From assembly GCA_001803415.1 (NCBI GenBank), contig MHDC01000038.1, positions 1-57,625 of the forward strand: a DNA stretch of 57,625 nucleotides. Reading direction: 5' to 3'. The stretch's first letter is position 1. Each line of letters starts with the position of its first letter. The DNA comes from Microgenomates group bacterium RBG_16_45_19 (GTDB taxonomy: Bacteria; Patescibacteriota; Microgenomatia; UBA1400; RBG-16-45-19). The notes below the pieces were generated by a model, which saw nothing but the letters and a program-made list of their open reading frames with translations, was not told the origin of the DNA and ran no database searches. Of the stretch, positions 37,451-46,350 are shown one piece after another. A program made the translations under genes and the position numbers.

Positions 37451-38710
37451 ATGCGCCTGCGCTCTCGAAGTTATCCCTCACCCGCCTTGACCCCGGCTCT
37501 CGGACAGCCCTGGCTTAAACGGCTCTGTCTCTACTCCATTATTCTGATGTTCGTCGGCTTGGGTGACGCCATCATGACTTATTTTTCCCCGGTCTATATT
37601 AATCGGCACCTCAATAATGAAATGATCATGGGTTTGATCATTGCCACCTCTTCGATGGTCGGCCTCGCCTGCGACATTCTCTTTGGGGAATTCTTTAGCG
37701 GTAAACCTCATTCCTTTTTTCTCCTCCGCTCCATTGCCGTCGCCGGTCTGTTCTCCCTCTCTTTTATCTTTTTTCCACCCTTGGTGGCCTTGCTGATTCT
37801 GAGCATGGCCTTGTGGGGGATTTATTATGAATTAATTCTTTTTTCCGATTTTCATTTTATTAACCACGCCCTCGACCACCCCCACCACTCCCTGGGTTGG
37901 AGTATCATTAAAATGTTTACCGGTTTGGCTTATCTCATTGGTCCTTTAATTGCCGGTTTTCTGTTAACCTTTAATGAAACTTTTCCCCCCTTGGGGGCTT
38001 TGGTCATGTTTCTGGTTGCCTTCAGTCTGTTTCTCATTTTTCGTCCCCGGCTCGATAAACGCTCTCCGGCTGATATTCACCAAACCGCCCCCAAACGTAA
38101 TTTACTCCATGAATTTAAAGTCTGGCGTCTCCTCTTACCCAAACTCTGGCCGGTCATGCTCTTTATCCTTATCTTAACCATGATGGATGCCGCCTTTTGG
38201 ACCGTCGGCTCAGTTTTGGCCGACACTATGAATCATGGTGGCTTCCTCGTCGTTGCCTATATGTTACCGTCGCTGTTTGCCGGTTATCTGGCTGCCCGCT
38301 TTTCCCCCCGTTATGGTAAAAAACGGACCGCTTTTGTCACCGGTTTGATTTGCGGCTGCCTCTTTGCCCTTTCTGGCTTAACCGCCGCTTCTCCTCTTTT
38401 CGTGATTCTCATTTTCGTCGCCTCCATTTTTCAAGGTATGGCCATGCCCGAAATTTTTGGAGCCATCGAGGATTATTTGGAACGCATGGGTCACTCCGCC
38501 AATACCCTCGTTGGTTTAGAAAATTCGACTACCAGCCTCGCTTTTATTATTGGCCCGATTTTCGCCGGCTTAATCGCTTCTGTTCTCTCGGAACTCTTAA
38601 TGTTTTCTGTCTTTGGTTTGCTGATCGCCGGTATCTCTTTGTTGGCTTTACTGATTGTCCCTCGTAAAATCCACTTGCCCCAAACCGCCCTCAATCAGGT
38701 TGGCTCTTAA
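37451..38710 (+). CDS. Major facilitator superfamily transporter
   Basis: 419 residues with about twelve hydrophobic helices. After a short basic N-terminus (MRLRSRSYPSPAL), TM1 starts near residue 25. There is an acidic D in TM1 (GLGDAIMTYFSPVYI) and a central loop with RPRLDKRSPADIHQT. Substrate not predictable. An upstream in-frame start at 37400 lies inside the helicase gene and is rejected in favour of the ATG 6 nt after TATACT. The stop overlaps that of the next gene (TTAA). Confidence 0.8.
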   Translation: MRLRSRSYPSPALTPALGQPWLKRLCLYSIILMFVGLGDAIMTYFSPVYINRHLNNEMIMGLIIATSSMVGLACDILFGEFFSGKPHSFFLLRSIAVAGLFSLSFIFFPPLVALLILSMALWGIYYELILFSDFHFINHALDHPHHSLGWSIIKMFTGLAYLIGPLIAGFLLTFNETFPPLGALVMFLVAFSLFLIFRPRLDKRSPADIHQTAPKRNLLHEFKVWRLLLPKLWPVMLFILILTMMDAAFWTVGSVLADTMNHGGFLVVAYMLPSLFAGYLAARFSPRYGKKRTAFVTGLICGCLFALSGLTAASPLFVILIFVASIFQGMAMPEIFGAIEDYLERMGHSANTLVGLENSTTSLAFIIGPIFAGLIASVLSELLMFSVFGLLIAGISLLALLIVPRKIHLPQTALNQVGS

Positions 38711-39636
38711 TCGAGTAACCGGCGGTAGACTCGTTCCGGTTTTGGCCCGACCAAAGCTGTCTCTCCAATAAAGACTGTCGGGGTTCCATATATACCCATG
38801 TTGAGTAAGGCCGCCTGTTGGGCTTGGACCAGCCGGGTGGTGGTTTCGGCACTTAAGCACTGGTTTAACGCTGCTTGATCCAAACCCAATTCTTTAAGGA
38901 GATTATCCACATATTGTTTATCCGTCACTTGCTCCGGGGTATTGGTTAACAATCGGTCCAGATATTCACCAAATCGCTCGGGTTTTAGAGTCTGCACGCA
39001 GACATCGTACGGTAACAGGTATTTAGTTTCACTTCTGGTCGGATAGTGGGCAAATCGAACTTCGGCTTGAGACTCAGCCAACACCTCTTTCAAGCTGGGA
39101 TAAGCTTGGCGCGTAAAGGGACAGGCCACACAGCCCACCAGCAATACCACCGGTTTTCCAATCTGGCCATTTTGATAGCGGGGAAAGATGGTTTGGTCAA
39201 TCCCCTCGACTGACAAGGCCTGACTGGCTAAAGCCGAGTCGGTACACTCGGCCCCCTTAGCCCCGGTCGCTTGATTGTTGCTGTTGGTCGGATCAAAGAC
39301 GCAAAATTCGCCCTGATTAAATTGACCTTGGCAGCTGCCCCAAGCCCAATAATTATAGACACCCCGTATGGTCCAGATTGACGTCACCGTCATCCCCATG
39401 ACTAATCCCCAGGCTAACCATTCAAAGCGGCGGTAAACCCAGCCGGCTATTTTAGGCGACCGCGCCAAGACCGGCCCCAGCATTTTAGCTTTGATTTTAA
39501 CGTCAAAGCCGGTTTGACATGGCTGTCTGGTCAGCCGGCGAAAGACGCAGTCAAACGCCTCCCGGGCTAATTGCCGGTGGCTGGCACTGAATAATCCCAA
39601 AATCGATAAAATGACTAAAGCGATTAGACATGGCAT
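38707..39636 (-). CDS. Membrane-anchored DsbA/thioredoxin-fold protein
   Basis: 309 residues. One N-terminal helix, a Cys-containing loop (DCVFRRLTRQPCQTGFD), a second helix (about 72-94), then a segment with SCQGQFNQGEFCVFDP and the thioredoxin-like domain with the redox pair CVAC and the cis-Pro loop YGTPTVFIG. Likely exchanges disulfides outside the membrane. It begins 4 nt after the sufS stop, so it is third in a dsbA-like/sufS operon. The ATG at 39636 fits the helix start; the longer frame overlaps sufS. Confidence 0.82.
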   Translation of the reverse strand: MPCLIALVILSILGLFSASHRQLAREAFDCVFRRLTRQPCQTGFDVKIKAKMLGPVLARSPKIAGWVYRRFEWLAWGLVMGMTVTSIWTIRGVYNYWAWGSCQGQFNQGEFCVFDPTNSNNQATGAKGAECTDSALASQALSVEGIDQTIFPRYQNGQIGKPVVLLVGCVACPFTRQAYPSLKEVLAESQAEVRFAHYPTRSETKYLLPYDVCVQTLKPERFGEYLDRLLTNTPEQVTDKQYVDNLLKELGLDQAALNQCLSAETTTRLVQAQQAALLNMGIYGTPTVFIGETALVGPKPERVYRRLLD

Positions 39637-39640
39637 AAAT

Positions 39641-40855
39641 TTAGACCATTCGCCTGACGGCTTTAACCGCTTCGACCAGACTGACGGCTTCGGCTTCAGT
39701 GTTATAGAAGTAGCTACTGGCCCGGACCGAGCCCTGGATGCCCCGATCGTTAAACCAGGAATGGACACAGTGTTGACCGGATCTCACCATGATCCCGTAA
39801 GCTTCATCCAGTAACGCCGCTATTTGGTGCGGATCAACCCCCTCGAGGTAAAAGGCCACAATCGAACCCCGTAGCTTTGGATCCTTAGGACCGATAATCT
39901 TTAAACCGTTGATCTCCCTTAAACCTTGACTGATGATTTGGTTTAAATGGCTTTCGTGAGATTTGAGTTTGTCCCAGCCGATCTTGGTCAGATAATCAAC
40001 GGCCGCGCCCAAACCCATAATGCCGGCATAATCCTGTAGGCCGGCTTCGAATTTTTCCGGTAAAGGTAGGTGCTGGTAATCAGTGTAAGTGGTGGACACG
40101 ACCGTGTCACCGCCCACTAGAAAACCCTCCATTTTGTCTAGGCAGGTTTTTTTGCCATAGAGCCCGCCGATACCCGACGGCCCCATCATTTTATGTCCGG
40201 AAAAAGCTAAAAAGTCTACCTCTAACTCGGTCACCTTCACTGGTTGATGGGGGACACTTTGAGCGGCATCCACCATCACTAGTGCTCCTGCTCGATGGGC
40301 TAGTTGGGTGATGGTTTCGATGGGATTAGTCACTCCGTCCAGATTAGAGGTCATGACCCAACTGACTAGCTTTGGTCGCTCCTGGGTTAGAGCCTGTTCA
40401 AACCTAACCTGGTCAAACCGGTTATCCGGGGTTGACTTAACTACTGCCAGCTTAATCCCCCGCGTTCGCTGCAGTTTTAACCAAGGCACTAAATTGGAGT
40501 TATGTTCTTTGTCCGAAATTAACACCGTCTCGCCGGCTTTAAGCTCTAAACTGTTAGCCACTAAATTGATCCCCTCGGTGGTATTTCGGGTAAAAATGAT
40601 CTCTTCGGCCAATTTTGCCCCGATAAAATTCTTAACACTTTCTCGAACTGCGCTGACTGCTTCGGTTACCGCTCGGGCTAAGCGGTGGTTCGATCGGCCG
40701 GCGCAAGCCGACATCTCGGTGTAATAGCGCTGGATTTCCGTCAGGACTGCTTGAGGTCTGAGACTCATACAAGCGTTATCGAAATAAATTAGTGGTCGAC
40801 CTTTAATTTGCCTTGATAACATGGGGAAATCAGCCCGGATTTGGTCTAAGTCCAT
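39641..40855 (-). CDS. sufS: SufS-type cysteine desulfurase (class V aminotransferase)
   Basis: 404 residues, PLP enzyme that takes sulfur from cysteine for Fe-S clusters or thio-cofactors. YFDNACMSLRPQAV at the start, the PLP lysine in AFSGHKMMGPSGIG, and the active cysteine loop VRSGQHCVHSW, a group II (SufS-like) pattern. It lies between two DsbA-like genes with gaps of 3 and 4 nt, and no SufU, SufB or IscU gene is in the window. Confidence 0.9.
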   Translation of the reverse strand: MDLDQIRADFPMLSRQIKGRPLIYFDNACMSLRPQAVLTEIQRYYTEMSACAGRSNHRLARAVTEAVSAVRESVKNFIGAKLAEEIIFTRNTTEGINLVANSLELKAGETVLISDKEHNSNLVPWLKLQRTRGIKLAVVKSTPDNRFDQVRFEQALTQERPKLVSWVMTSNLDGVTNPIETITQLAHRAGALVMVDAAQSVPHQPVKVTELEVDFLAFSGHKMMGPSGIGGLYGKKTCLDKMEGFLVGGDTVVSTTYTDYQHLPLPEKFEAGLQDYAGIMGLGAAVDYLTKIGWDKLKSHESHLNQIISQGLREINGLKIIGPKDPKLRGSIVAFYLEGVDPHQIAALLDEAYGIMVRSGQHCVHSWFNDRGIQGSVRASSYFYNTEAEAVSLVEAVKAVRRMV

Positions 40856-40858
40856 AAC

Positions 40859-41617
40859 CTACTCACTTATTGTCGCCGAGTCAGTCGCTGGTAAAAGTGG
40901 TTCCAGCACCGCTTGGAACGCCGCCAAACCTTGGGGATTTTCAATCCGGCTGCCATTAACAAAAAAAGAGGGGGTGCCGTTTAATCGATTGGCCAAAGCA
41001 CTTAAATAATCGGCTTTAACTAAGCCCTTGACCGCTTTCGAGTTTAAATCCTGTTTAAACTGGTCCGAATTTAAGCCCAGTTCTTGAGCATAGCCCATCA
41101 TGATCTTAGATGCTTGACCAGATTCGGCCCATTCTTCTTGCCGCTCAAAGAGTAGGTGATTCATTTCCCAAAATTTACCCTGCTTGCCGGCGGCTTCAGC
41201 TGCCTGGGCGGCTAAGTTGGCCCGCGGATGGATTTCTTTCAAGGGGAAATGACGGTAGACCACCGCCAGTTGGTCAGGGTAAAGCTGAGTTAGTTGTTCT
41301 ATCAGGGGACTGTATAAACGGCAGGCCGGACATTGAAAATCTGAATATTCAACGATCACCACGGCCGCCGCTTTATTGCCTTGATACCAATCCGTTTCCA
41401 AGACTTGATTGACGGGTTTCACGCCCTCACCAGCGGGTACCGGGATATAACGGCTATAAGCCCACCACCCGATTAAAACTACCAACCCTACTCCCAAGCC
41501 AAACTTGATCAACCGGCGCCACCCCACCTGTTTGCTTTGAGTGGCGATTTTAGCCTGTTTTTCCTGTTTCCTTAAAGCTTTCCGTTCGTCTTTAGTCAAG
41601 GGGGGATCACTTTCCAT
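40859..41617 (-). CDS. Membrane-anchored DsbA-family thiol oxidoreductase
   Basis: 252 residues. A cytoplasmic Lys/Arg-rich head, one helix (about 38-54), then a thioredoxin_4-type DsbA domain: YSDFQCPACRLYSP with CPAC, HFPLKEIHPRANLAAQAAEA, and cis-Pro NGTPSFFVNGSRI. Oxidises exported proteins, probably with the DsbB encoded at 48001. First gene of the operon. The extended -10 TGC-TAAAGT lies 7 nt before the ATG. Confidence 0.9.
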   Translation of the reverse strand: MESDPPLTKDERKALRKQEKQAKIATQSKQVGWRRLIKFGLGVGLVVLIGWWAYSRYIPVPAGEGVKPVNQVLETDWYQGNKAAAVVIVEYSDFQCPACRLYSPLIEQLTQLYPDQLAVVYRHFPLKEIHPRANLAAQAAEAAGKQGKFWEMNHLLFERQEEWAESGQASKIMMGYAQELGLNSDQFKQDLNSKAVKGLVKADYLSALANRLNGTPSFFVNGSRIENPQGLAAFQAVLEPLLPATDSATISE

Positions 41618-41659
41618 AGGCCATACTTTAGCAGAAACCAGGTATTTATCAAGGCAAAA

Positions 41660-41929
41660 TTAACTTCTGATCTCGAAAGTGGCAAAACCTTGGATCTTCC
41701 CCGTTTTTATCGCCACCATCTCTACCCGAGCCAACGGCGTCTCCTGCTTTAACCAAGTGATCAAGTCCTTCAGCGCTTCGGCCTTACCTTCGGCTTCGAT
41801 ATAAACCGTCCCATCGGCTTGATTCATGACGAAGCCTTTGAGCCCCAAGCTGGCCGCTTTCACTTGGGTAAAGTTGCGGAAACTAACCCCCTGGACTCGT
41901 CCCGTCACTGTCAAATTTAAGTGTTTCAT
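41660..41929 (-). CDS. acyP: Acylphosphatase
   Basis: 89 residues, full-length small alpha/beta enzyme hydrolysing acyl phosphates. The signature GRVQGVSFRNFTQ (catalytic Arg) and GFVMNQADGTVYIEAEG (catalytic Asn) are present. Divergent from the PEBP gene. Confidence 0.95.
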   Translation of the reverse strand: MKHLNLTVTGRVQGVSFRNFTQVKAASLGLKGFVMNQADGTVYIEAEGKAEALKDLITWLKQETPLARVEMVAIKTGKIQGFATFEIRS

Positions 41930-41974
41930 CTGTTGTATAATTACCTAGCATACCATGCCAGCGTCTCTTTTAAG

Positions 41975-42424
41975 ATGCAATTAACCAGTCCTGTCTTTAG
42001 CCATACCGACTTTATTCCCCAGGCATATACCTGTGACGGGGCTAATCTCCACCCCCCTTTAACCATTGTCGGTGTCATTCCCGGTGCTAAAAGCTTGGTG
42101 CTGATTGTCGACGACCCGGATGCACCCGGCGGCCTTTGGACTCATTGGCTGCTCTGGAATTTAGATCCTCAAACCACCGAGATTTCCGCCACCGCTACCC
42201 CGGTGGGGTCCATTCAAGGCCTTAACGACTTTGGCGATGAGGGCTACGGCGGACCTTGTCCGCCCTCGGGTATCCATCATTATCGTTTTACGCTTTATGC
42301 TTTAAGTAAAATCTTCGAGCGGGAATTAACTCCGTTAGCCAAACGAGCTGACGTGGATCGGGAAATCACTGGTCACATTCTCGATCAAGCTCAGCTTATT
42401 GGCTTGTATCAACGTATACTTTAA
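41975..42424 (+). CDS. YbhB/YbcL family (PEBP-like) protein
   Basis: 149 residues. DDPDAPGGLWTHWLLWNL and GYGGPCPPSGIHHYRFTLYAL are the two PEBP motifs that form the anion-binding pocket. Physiological role unknown. TATAAT at 41936-41941 is a clear -10, giving a leader of about 27 nt. Starts at MQLTSPVFSH; the longer frame overlaps the acyP start. Confidence 0.92.
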   Translation: MQLTSPVFSHTDFIPQAYTCDGANLHPPLTIVGVIPGAKSLVLIVDDPDAPGGLWTHWLLWNLDPQTTEISATATPVGSIQGLNDFGDEGYGGPCPPSGIHHYRFTLYALSKIFERELTPLAKRADVDREITGHILDQAQLIGLYQRIL

Positions 42425-42452
42425 GACTGTTTCTTCCTTTTTACCCGTCTCT

Positions 42453-42713
42453 TTATCGCTTCCAACGCTTCAGGCTGGTTGACCAAGCCGAAATTAACCA
42501 CGGTAAGACTCCCATTAAAACGCCGGCCATCGGTTGATTAAGCTTGTCTTTAATCAGGTTTTGCATTTCGTCCAGACGTTTATCCATGGCGGCTTGCCAG
42601 GTTTTAACCTGCTTATACATGACCACCATCGAAATAGTCATCACCACCAAAAAAACAAACCAACTGAAAAAGAAGATCATCCCCCAAAAGTAAAACCAAT
42701 CTTGGACGCTCAT
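42453..42713 (-). CDS. Small membrane protein, unknown function
   Basis: 86 residues. One strong N-terminal helix (about 7-32), an amphipathic middle (KQVKTWQAAMDKRLDEMQNL) that may form a coiled coil, and a second weaker hydrophobic segment (MAGVLMGVLPWLISAW). It follows the 159-residue gene by one base, so both are probably co-translated. Confidence 0.65.
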   Translation of the reverse strand: MSVQDWFYFWGMIFFFSWFVFLVVMTISMVVMYKQVKTWQAAMDKRLDEMQNLIKDKLNQPMAGVLMGVLPWLISAWSTSLKRWKR

Positions 42714-42714
42714 A

Positions 42715-43194
42715 TTAATTAGCCGTTTTCCGCGGTCGGCGTTTAGCCTTTGGTTTAACCGCTGGCGTGGTTAACAAGGCATAATCCTGCATCAGGTAGT
42801 CTTTCAGCATCCCCACTTGGGTCCCGGTGACCTTACCTGCCTGCTTCATGCCGGCAACCACTTCATTTACCAAGGTGGTATATTTGTCTCGATCAACTCT
42901 ACCCAAAGCCTTTTTGGCCGCTGCCACTTTCTCTTTAAGGATCTTAACGGCGTTGGTATAAATTTTTTGGATATTCGCCGGTACCGTTTCTGCCAGTTCC
43001 TGGACCGTTTCTGTCGCCCATTCCGCCCCCTCGGCCAATCTGGTTTTGGTAAACTTAATTCTTTTTTTAACTAGTGGTCGAGTCTCCCCCTTTTCATCGG
43101 TTCCAGCCAATAAAGCCAGGATGCCGCCGATGGTCGAACCCACCAGAAAAATAACCATACCGGAAAAAGGACCAGCGTAACGATTCTGATTCAT
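42715..43194 (-). CDS. YtxH-like membrane-anchored coiled-coil protein, unknown function
   Basis: 159 residues. N-terminal helix with a GSTIGGILALLAG turn, then long charged helices (residues about 40-130) with Lys/Ala-rich segments, and a strongly basic end KPKAKRRPRKTAN. The layout resembles YtxH or phasin-type envelope stress proteins. GAGGAG precedes the ATG. Confidence 0.65.
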   Translation of the reverse strand: MNQNRYAGPFSGMVIFLVGSTIGGILALLAGTDEKGETRPLVKKRIKFTKTRLAEGAEWATETVQELAETVPANIQKIYTNAVKILKEKVAAAKKALGRVDRDKYTTLVNEVVAGMKQAGKVTGTQVGMLKDYLMQDYALLTTPAVKPKAKRRPRKTAN

Positions 43195-43230
43195 AGCTCT
43201 CCTCTCAATTTATTAATGATATTTTGCGAG

Positions 43231-43239
43231 ATTATAGCA
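43231..43239 (-). promoter_or_regulatory. Extended -10 (TGCTATAAT) of the 159/86-residue gene pair
   Basis: On the minus strand TGC-TATAAT, with TATAAT at plus coordinates 43231-43236, lies about 36 nt before the ATG at 43194. The rest of the 267-bp AT-rich spacer to 43461 shows no gene. Confidence 0.55.
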
Positions 43240-43461
43240 CAGGATCGGTCAAAGTTCACTAACTCTCTTTGATTGTTATAGGATTTATTATTCTTTTAAG
43301 TCTGGTTGCCATATAAAAGTGGTACCATCAAAATCAAAATATATCATCATAGAATATCTGATAGATCAATCTATTATTCAAATAAAAAGTCTAGCACCAT
43401 CTTGAGCCAAGTGATAAAATCCCATAAGTAGGCAAAAATGTGCTCATGTTAGAATTAGGTC

Positions 43462-44001
43462 ATGACCCCCAAAACTATCAACGTGGCCGTCGGCTCGACC
43501 AATCCCGTCAAAATTAAAGCGGTTACCAGCGCCTTTTCGCGGGTTTGGCCCGAAGTTAAGCTGGCTGTCACCGGCGTTACCATCCCTTCAGGGGTCGCCG
43601 CTCAACCGCTTAGCGACGTTGTGGCTCTTCGCGGGGCAAAGATTCGGGCAAATAAAGCCATTAATAGCGGTCTTTATACTTATGGTGTCGGTATTGAAGG
43701 TGGTTTGCAATCAATCAATCAACGCTGGTTTGCCTGCGGTTGGGTGGCTGTGGTTAACCGTCAGGGTCAAGTCGGTTTAGGCTCTTCCGCCCGAATTATC
43801 GTCCCCCCGAAAATGATGACCTCGATATTAAAGGGTCAGGAGTTGGGCACTGTCGTCGATCATTTTTTTGAGACCCATAATGCCAAACAAACTGATGGTC
43901 ACTTTGGCTTCATGACCAACCAAGCTATCACCCGGACTTCGGGTTACATCGACGGGGTCATCATGGCCTTAGCTCGTTTTCTTCACCCAGACTTGTTTTA
44001 A
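43462..44001 (+). CDS. YjjX-type inosine/xanthosine triphosphatase
   Basis: 179 residues. Removes ITP and XTP from the nucleotide pool. Family motifs: GSTNPVKIKAVTSAF, SGVAAQPLSD, GIEGGLQ and DGHFGFMTNQAITR. The extended -10 TGT-TAGAAT (TAGAAT at 43450-43455) ends 6 nt before the ATG, so it is probably leaderless. Confidence 0.9.
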   Translation: MTPKTINVAVGSTNPVKIKAVTSAFSRVWPEVKLAVTGVTIPSGVAAQPLSDVVALRGAKIRANKAINSGLYTYGVGIEGGLQSINQRWFACGWVAVVNRQGQVGLGSSARIIVPPKMMTSILKGQELGTVVDHFFETHNAKQTDGHFGFMTNQAITRTSGYIDGVIMALARFLHPDLF

Positions 44002-44049
44002 ACTGTTGCTTCTTGCTTCCAAGCTTGTTATACCAGTATTAAGGTATCT

Positions 44050-44649
44050 ATGGCTAATCCGGTCAGCGAGGCAATCAATCGCCACTATCTCCAAGTTCAG
44101 GCTTTAACCCCTGCCTCGGCTCAAACCACTTTCGGTTCCGCTACCTCAACCCCGTCCATTGATTGGTTTTCTCTGGCTACGCCGGCCTTTATCGTCTTTA
44201 CGGCTTTGTTAATTGTGGGCATTATTGGCTTACTTCTGACTCACACCAAAAATATCAACAAACTCCTAGTGGTCATCAGCATCGCCTTTCTCACCAGTTT
44301 AGTTCCGGTCAGTCTCAATTTAGTCAATCAGCAAGCTAGCTTAGTCACTAAGGCTGGTGCCGGTGATGTTCCCACCCAAGTCTTAGTTGATCAAGTCACC
44401 CCCACTGGTTTTGACGTTTCCTGGCAAACTGATAATCCCTCTGTCGGTGCCATTCGTCTCCGGGAGCCGGGTCAACCTCCCGAATATAATCGGATTATTG
44501 CCGAGGATCAGGAGACCGGCATTTATACCCATATTATCCGCGTTACTGATCTTCGGGCCGCTACCACTTACGCTTTTGAGGTGCTTTCCGGTGGCAATTG
44601 GTACAACGATCAAGGCCAACCATTATTGGTCACCACTCGGTCACCTTAA
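44050..44649 (+). CDS. Membrane protein with C-terminal fibronectin type III-like domain
   Basis: 199 residues. Two helices (about 38-60 and 68-88) followed by an Ig/FN3-like domain: PTQVLVDQVTPTGFDVSWQT, an inner strand IRLRE, and VTDLRAATTYAFEVLSGG. Such domains on the outside often bind partners or carbohydrates. AAGGT precedes the ATG. The stop is 4 nt from the convergent gene. Function unknown. Confidence 0.65.
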   Translation: MANPVSEAINRHYLQVQALTPASAQTTFGSATSTPSIDWFSLATPAFIVFTALLIVGIIGLLLTHTKNINKLLVVISIAFLTSLVPVSLNLVNQQASLVTKAGAGDVPTQVLVDQVTPTGFDVSWQTDNPSVGAIRLREPGQPPEYNRIIAEDQETGIYTHIIRVTDLRAATTYAFEVLSGGNWYNDQGQPLLVTTRSP

Positions 44650-44653
44650 GGTT

Positions 44654-46228
44654 TTATTCCAAATTATTCGCCAGCGTGATCAAGTCGTTTAACGAGGCTT
44701 TGGTCGAACTGATAAAGATCAAAACATTAACTCTGGTCGTATACATCACCGCTCTTAAAGCCCCCTTAGAATTAATTGTTTCCAGGGTATAAGCGGTGTC
44801 TTGGGTCGCTCCCGGCACTAACACTGCCGCCGGCGACGCCATCCCAGTCAGCAAGCCTGAGGCAAACTGGGCCGTGGCGAAGCCTGGGGGCACGTCTACC
44901 TGGCGTAAAATGATCGGCGATGGTCCACCCCTCTGGCTTTGCTGCCCTAAGGGATAATCAAAGGTGACTTGCACAAAATCAGTCCGGCCGTTGAGCATGC
45001 CTTCACCTTGATTGATCCGGTACTGGGTTTTATAAGTCCGGCCACCCGGAATAGCTTTGGGTTTATATAAATTGAAACTGACTTGTTCCTCCACCGCCGA
45101 AAAAGCGTAATTGTCGCTAAAAGCAAAAGCGTAGGCGCCCCCGAGTAAACCGCCGATAATGAAAATGCTAAAAAAGGTAAACAAACTCACCATCGCTTTA
45201 CTGTTCCGGTTATTATAGCTGCCGGTTGACCTAAACCAAGAAAAACAGACTGCGGTTAAGATCGCTAACGCCAAAAACGCGTATTGGTAAACAAAAATTC
45301 CTTTTATTAAAAAATTAATCAAGTTAGCTGGTAGGTTGAGGTTAGCGGTCGCGAGGTTGGTTAATGGCTCCAGTTGAACCGACATTAACCGGCGGGTCAT
45401 CCCGACCATGATTGGAGCGCCTAAGGCCACCATCACTCCCAACACCCAGCCGGTTCTGGAGCTTTCTTTCAGGTAAACACTCGCCCAAAAAGAGGCAATC
45501 GCCGCCAACAGTAACATCAACGGTAACGCTCCCAAAAGCGGTGCTTCCTTTAAAAAGGCAAAAGCTAAGGCTTGACCTTCTAGCAAGAACCGGTTGAACT
45601 GATAGCCAATCAAGAGCAATCCCAAGCTGATCAATAAATAGAATCCCCCCATCAGTAAATAAATCAGACTTAAGCCTCTGGCTAATACCGGTGCCGTTTC
45701 CTGGGCGGAGATGATTGTCCCGCCCATCGTTTGCGGTGGTGGGATGACCGCGGCTGCCGGCGGGACGGTCATGACCGGTTTTAACGGTGGTTTGACCGTC
45801 GTTGGCACCGCGGTTACCTGAGTCGGTGCCGGTTTATAAATGTTTACCACTACCGGTTGGGGGGCAATGAGCGGTGCCGTTTCGGTGGCTGGTTTAACTG
45901 GATAATAAATTCCCGGAAGATTAGGAGTCGTGGTAAATTGACCCGCGATCTTAGTCGGTGTTGTGGCTGCTTCCAGGGGTGGGGGGGATGCCTGGTTCTG
46001 CACCACTTGGGGGTATTCGACTGGTTTTATGGGCGCCGATGGGGTTAACCACGCCGGTACCGCTGCTGGCGGCTGGTTACTGATCGGTTCATACAAACTC
46101 GCCAATTGAGGCAAACCGGCTGCCGGGGCGGGGTTGATGGGCTCTTCGTACTCTAACCCCAATTCTGGGGCCGGAGGCAGACCAAAACCACCCACCGCTG
46201 GCTTAACTGCCTGGGCAGGGTCATTCAT
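44654..46228 (-). CDS. Proline-rich multi-helix membrane protein, unknown function
   Basis: 524 residues. The first 180 residues are Pro/Ala-rich and probably disordered. About five membrane helices follow (190-370), then an outer domain of about 140 residues ending MYTTRVNVLIFISSTKASLN. The frame can start at TTG 46252, but TATACT lies 7 nt before the ATG at 46228, which is preferred and implies a leaderless mRNA. No family recognised. Confidence 0.65.
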   Translation of the reverse strand: MNDPAQAVKPAVGGFGLPPAPELGLEYEEPINPAPAAGLPQLASLYEPISNQPPAAVPAWLTPSAPIKPVEYPQVVQNQASPPPLEAATTPTKIAGQFTTTPNLPGIYYPVKPATETAPLIAPQPVVVNIYKPAPTQVTAVPTTVKPPLKPVMTVPPAAAVIPPPQTMGGTIISAQETAPVLARGLSLIYLLMGGFYLLISLGLLLIGYQFNRFLLEGQALAFAFLKEAPLLGALPLMLLLAAIASFWASVYLKESSRTGWVLGVMVALGAPIMVGMTRRLMSVQLEPLTNLATANLNLPANLINFLIKGIFVYQYAFLALAILTAVCFSWFRSTGSYNNRNSKAMVSLFTFFSIFIIGGLLGGAYAFAFSDNYAFSAVEEQVSFNLYKPKAIPGGRTYKTQYRINQGEGMLNGRTDFVQVTFDYPLGQQSQRGGPSPIILRQVDVPPGFATAQFASGLLTGMASPAAVLVPGATQDTAYTLETINSKGALRAVMYTTRVNVLIFISSTKASLNDLITLANNLE

Positions 46229-46350
46229 ACCCTTAAGTATACCCAACTCCAAGTTAAAGTTTACCGTTAAATTTTTTCATTGACATATCCGTTACAATAA
46301 AATAAGCTTTCCTGTCCAAGTGTGATCACCTGTCGTTAATTAGGAGGCCT

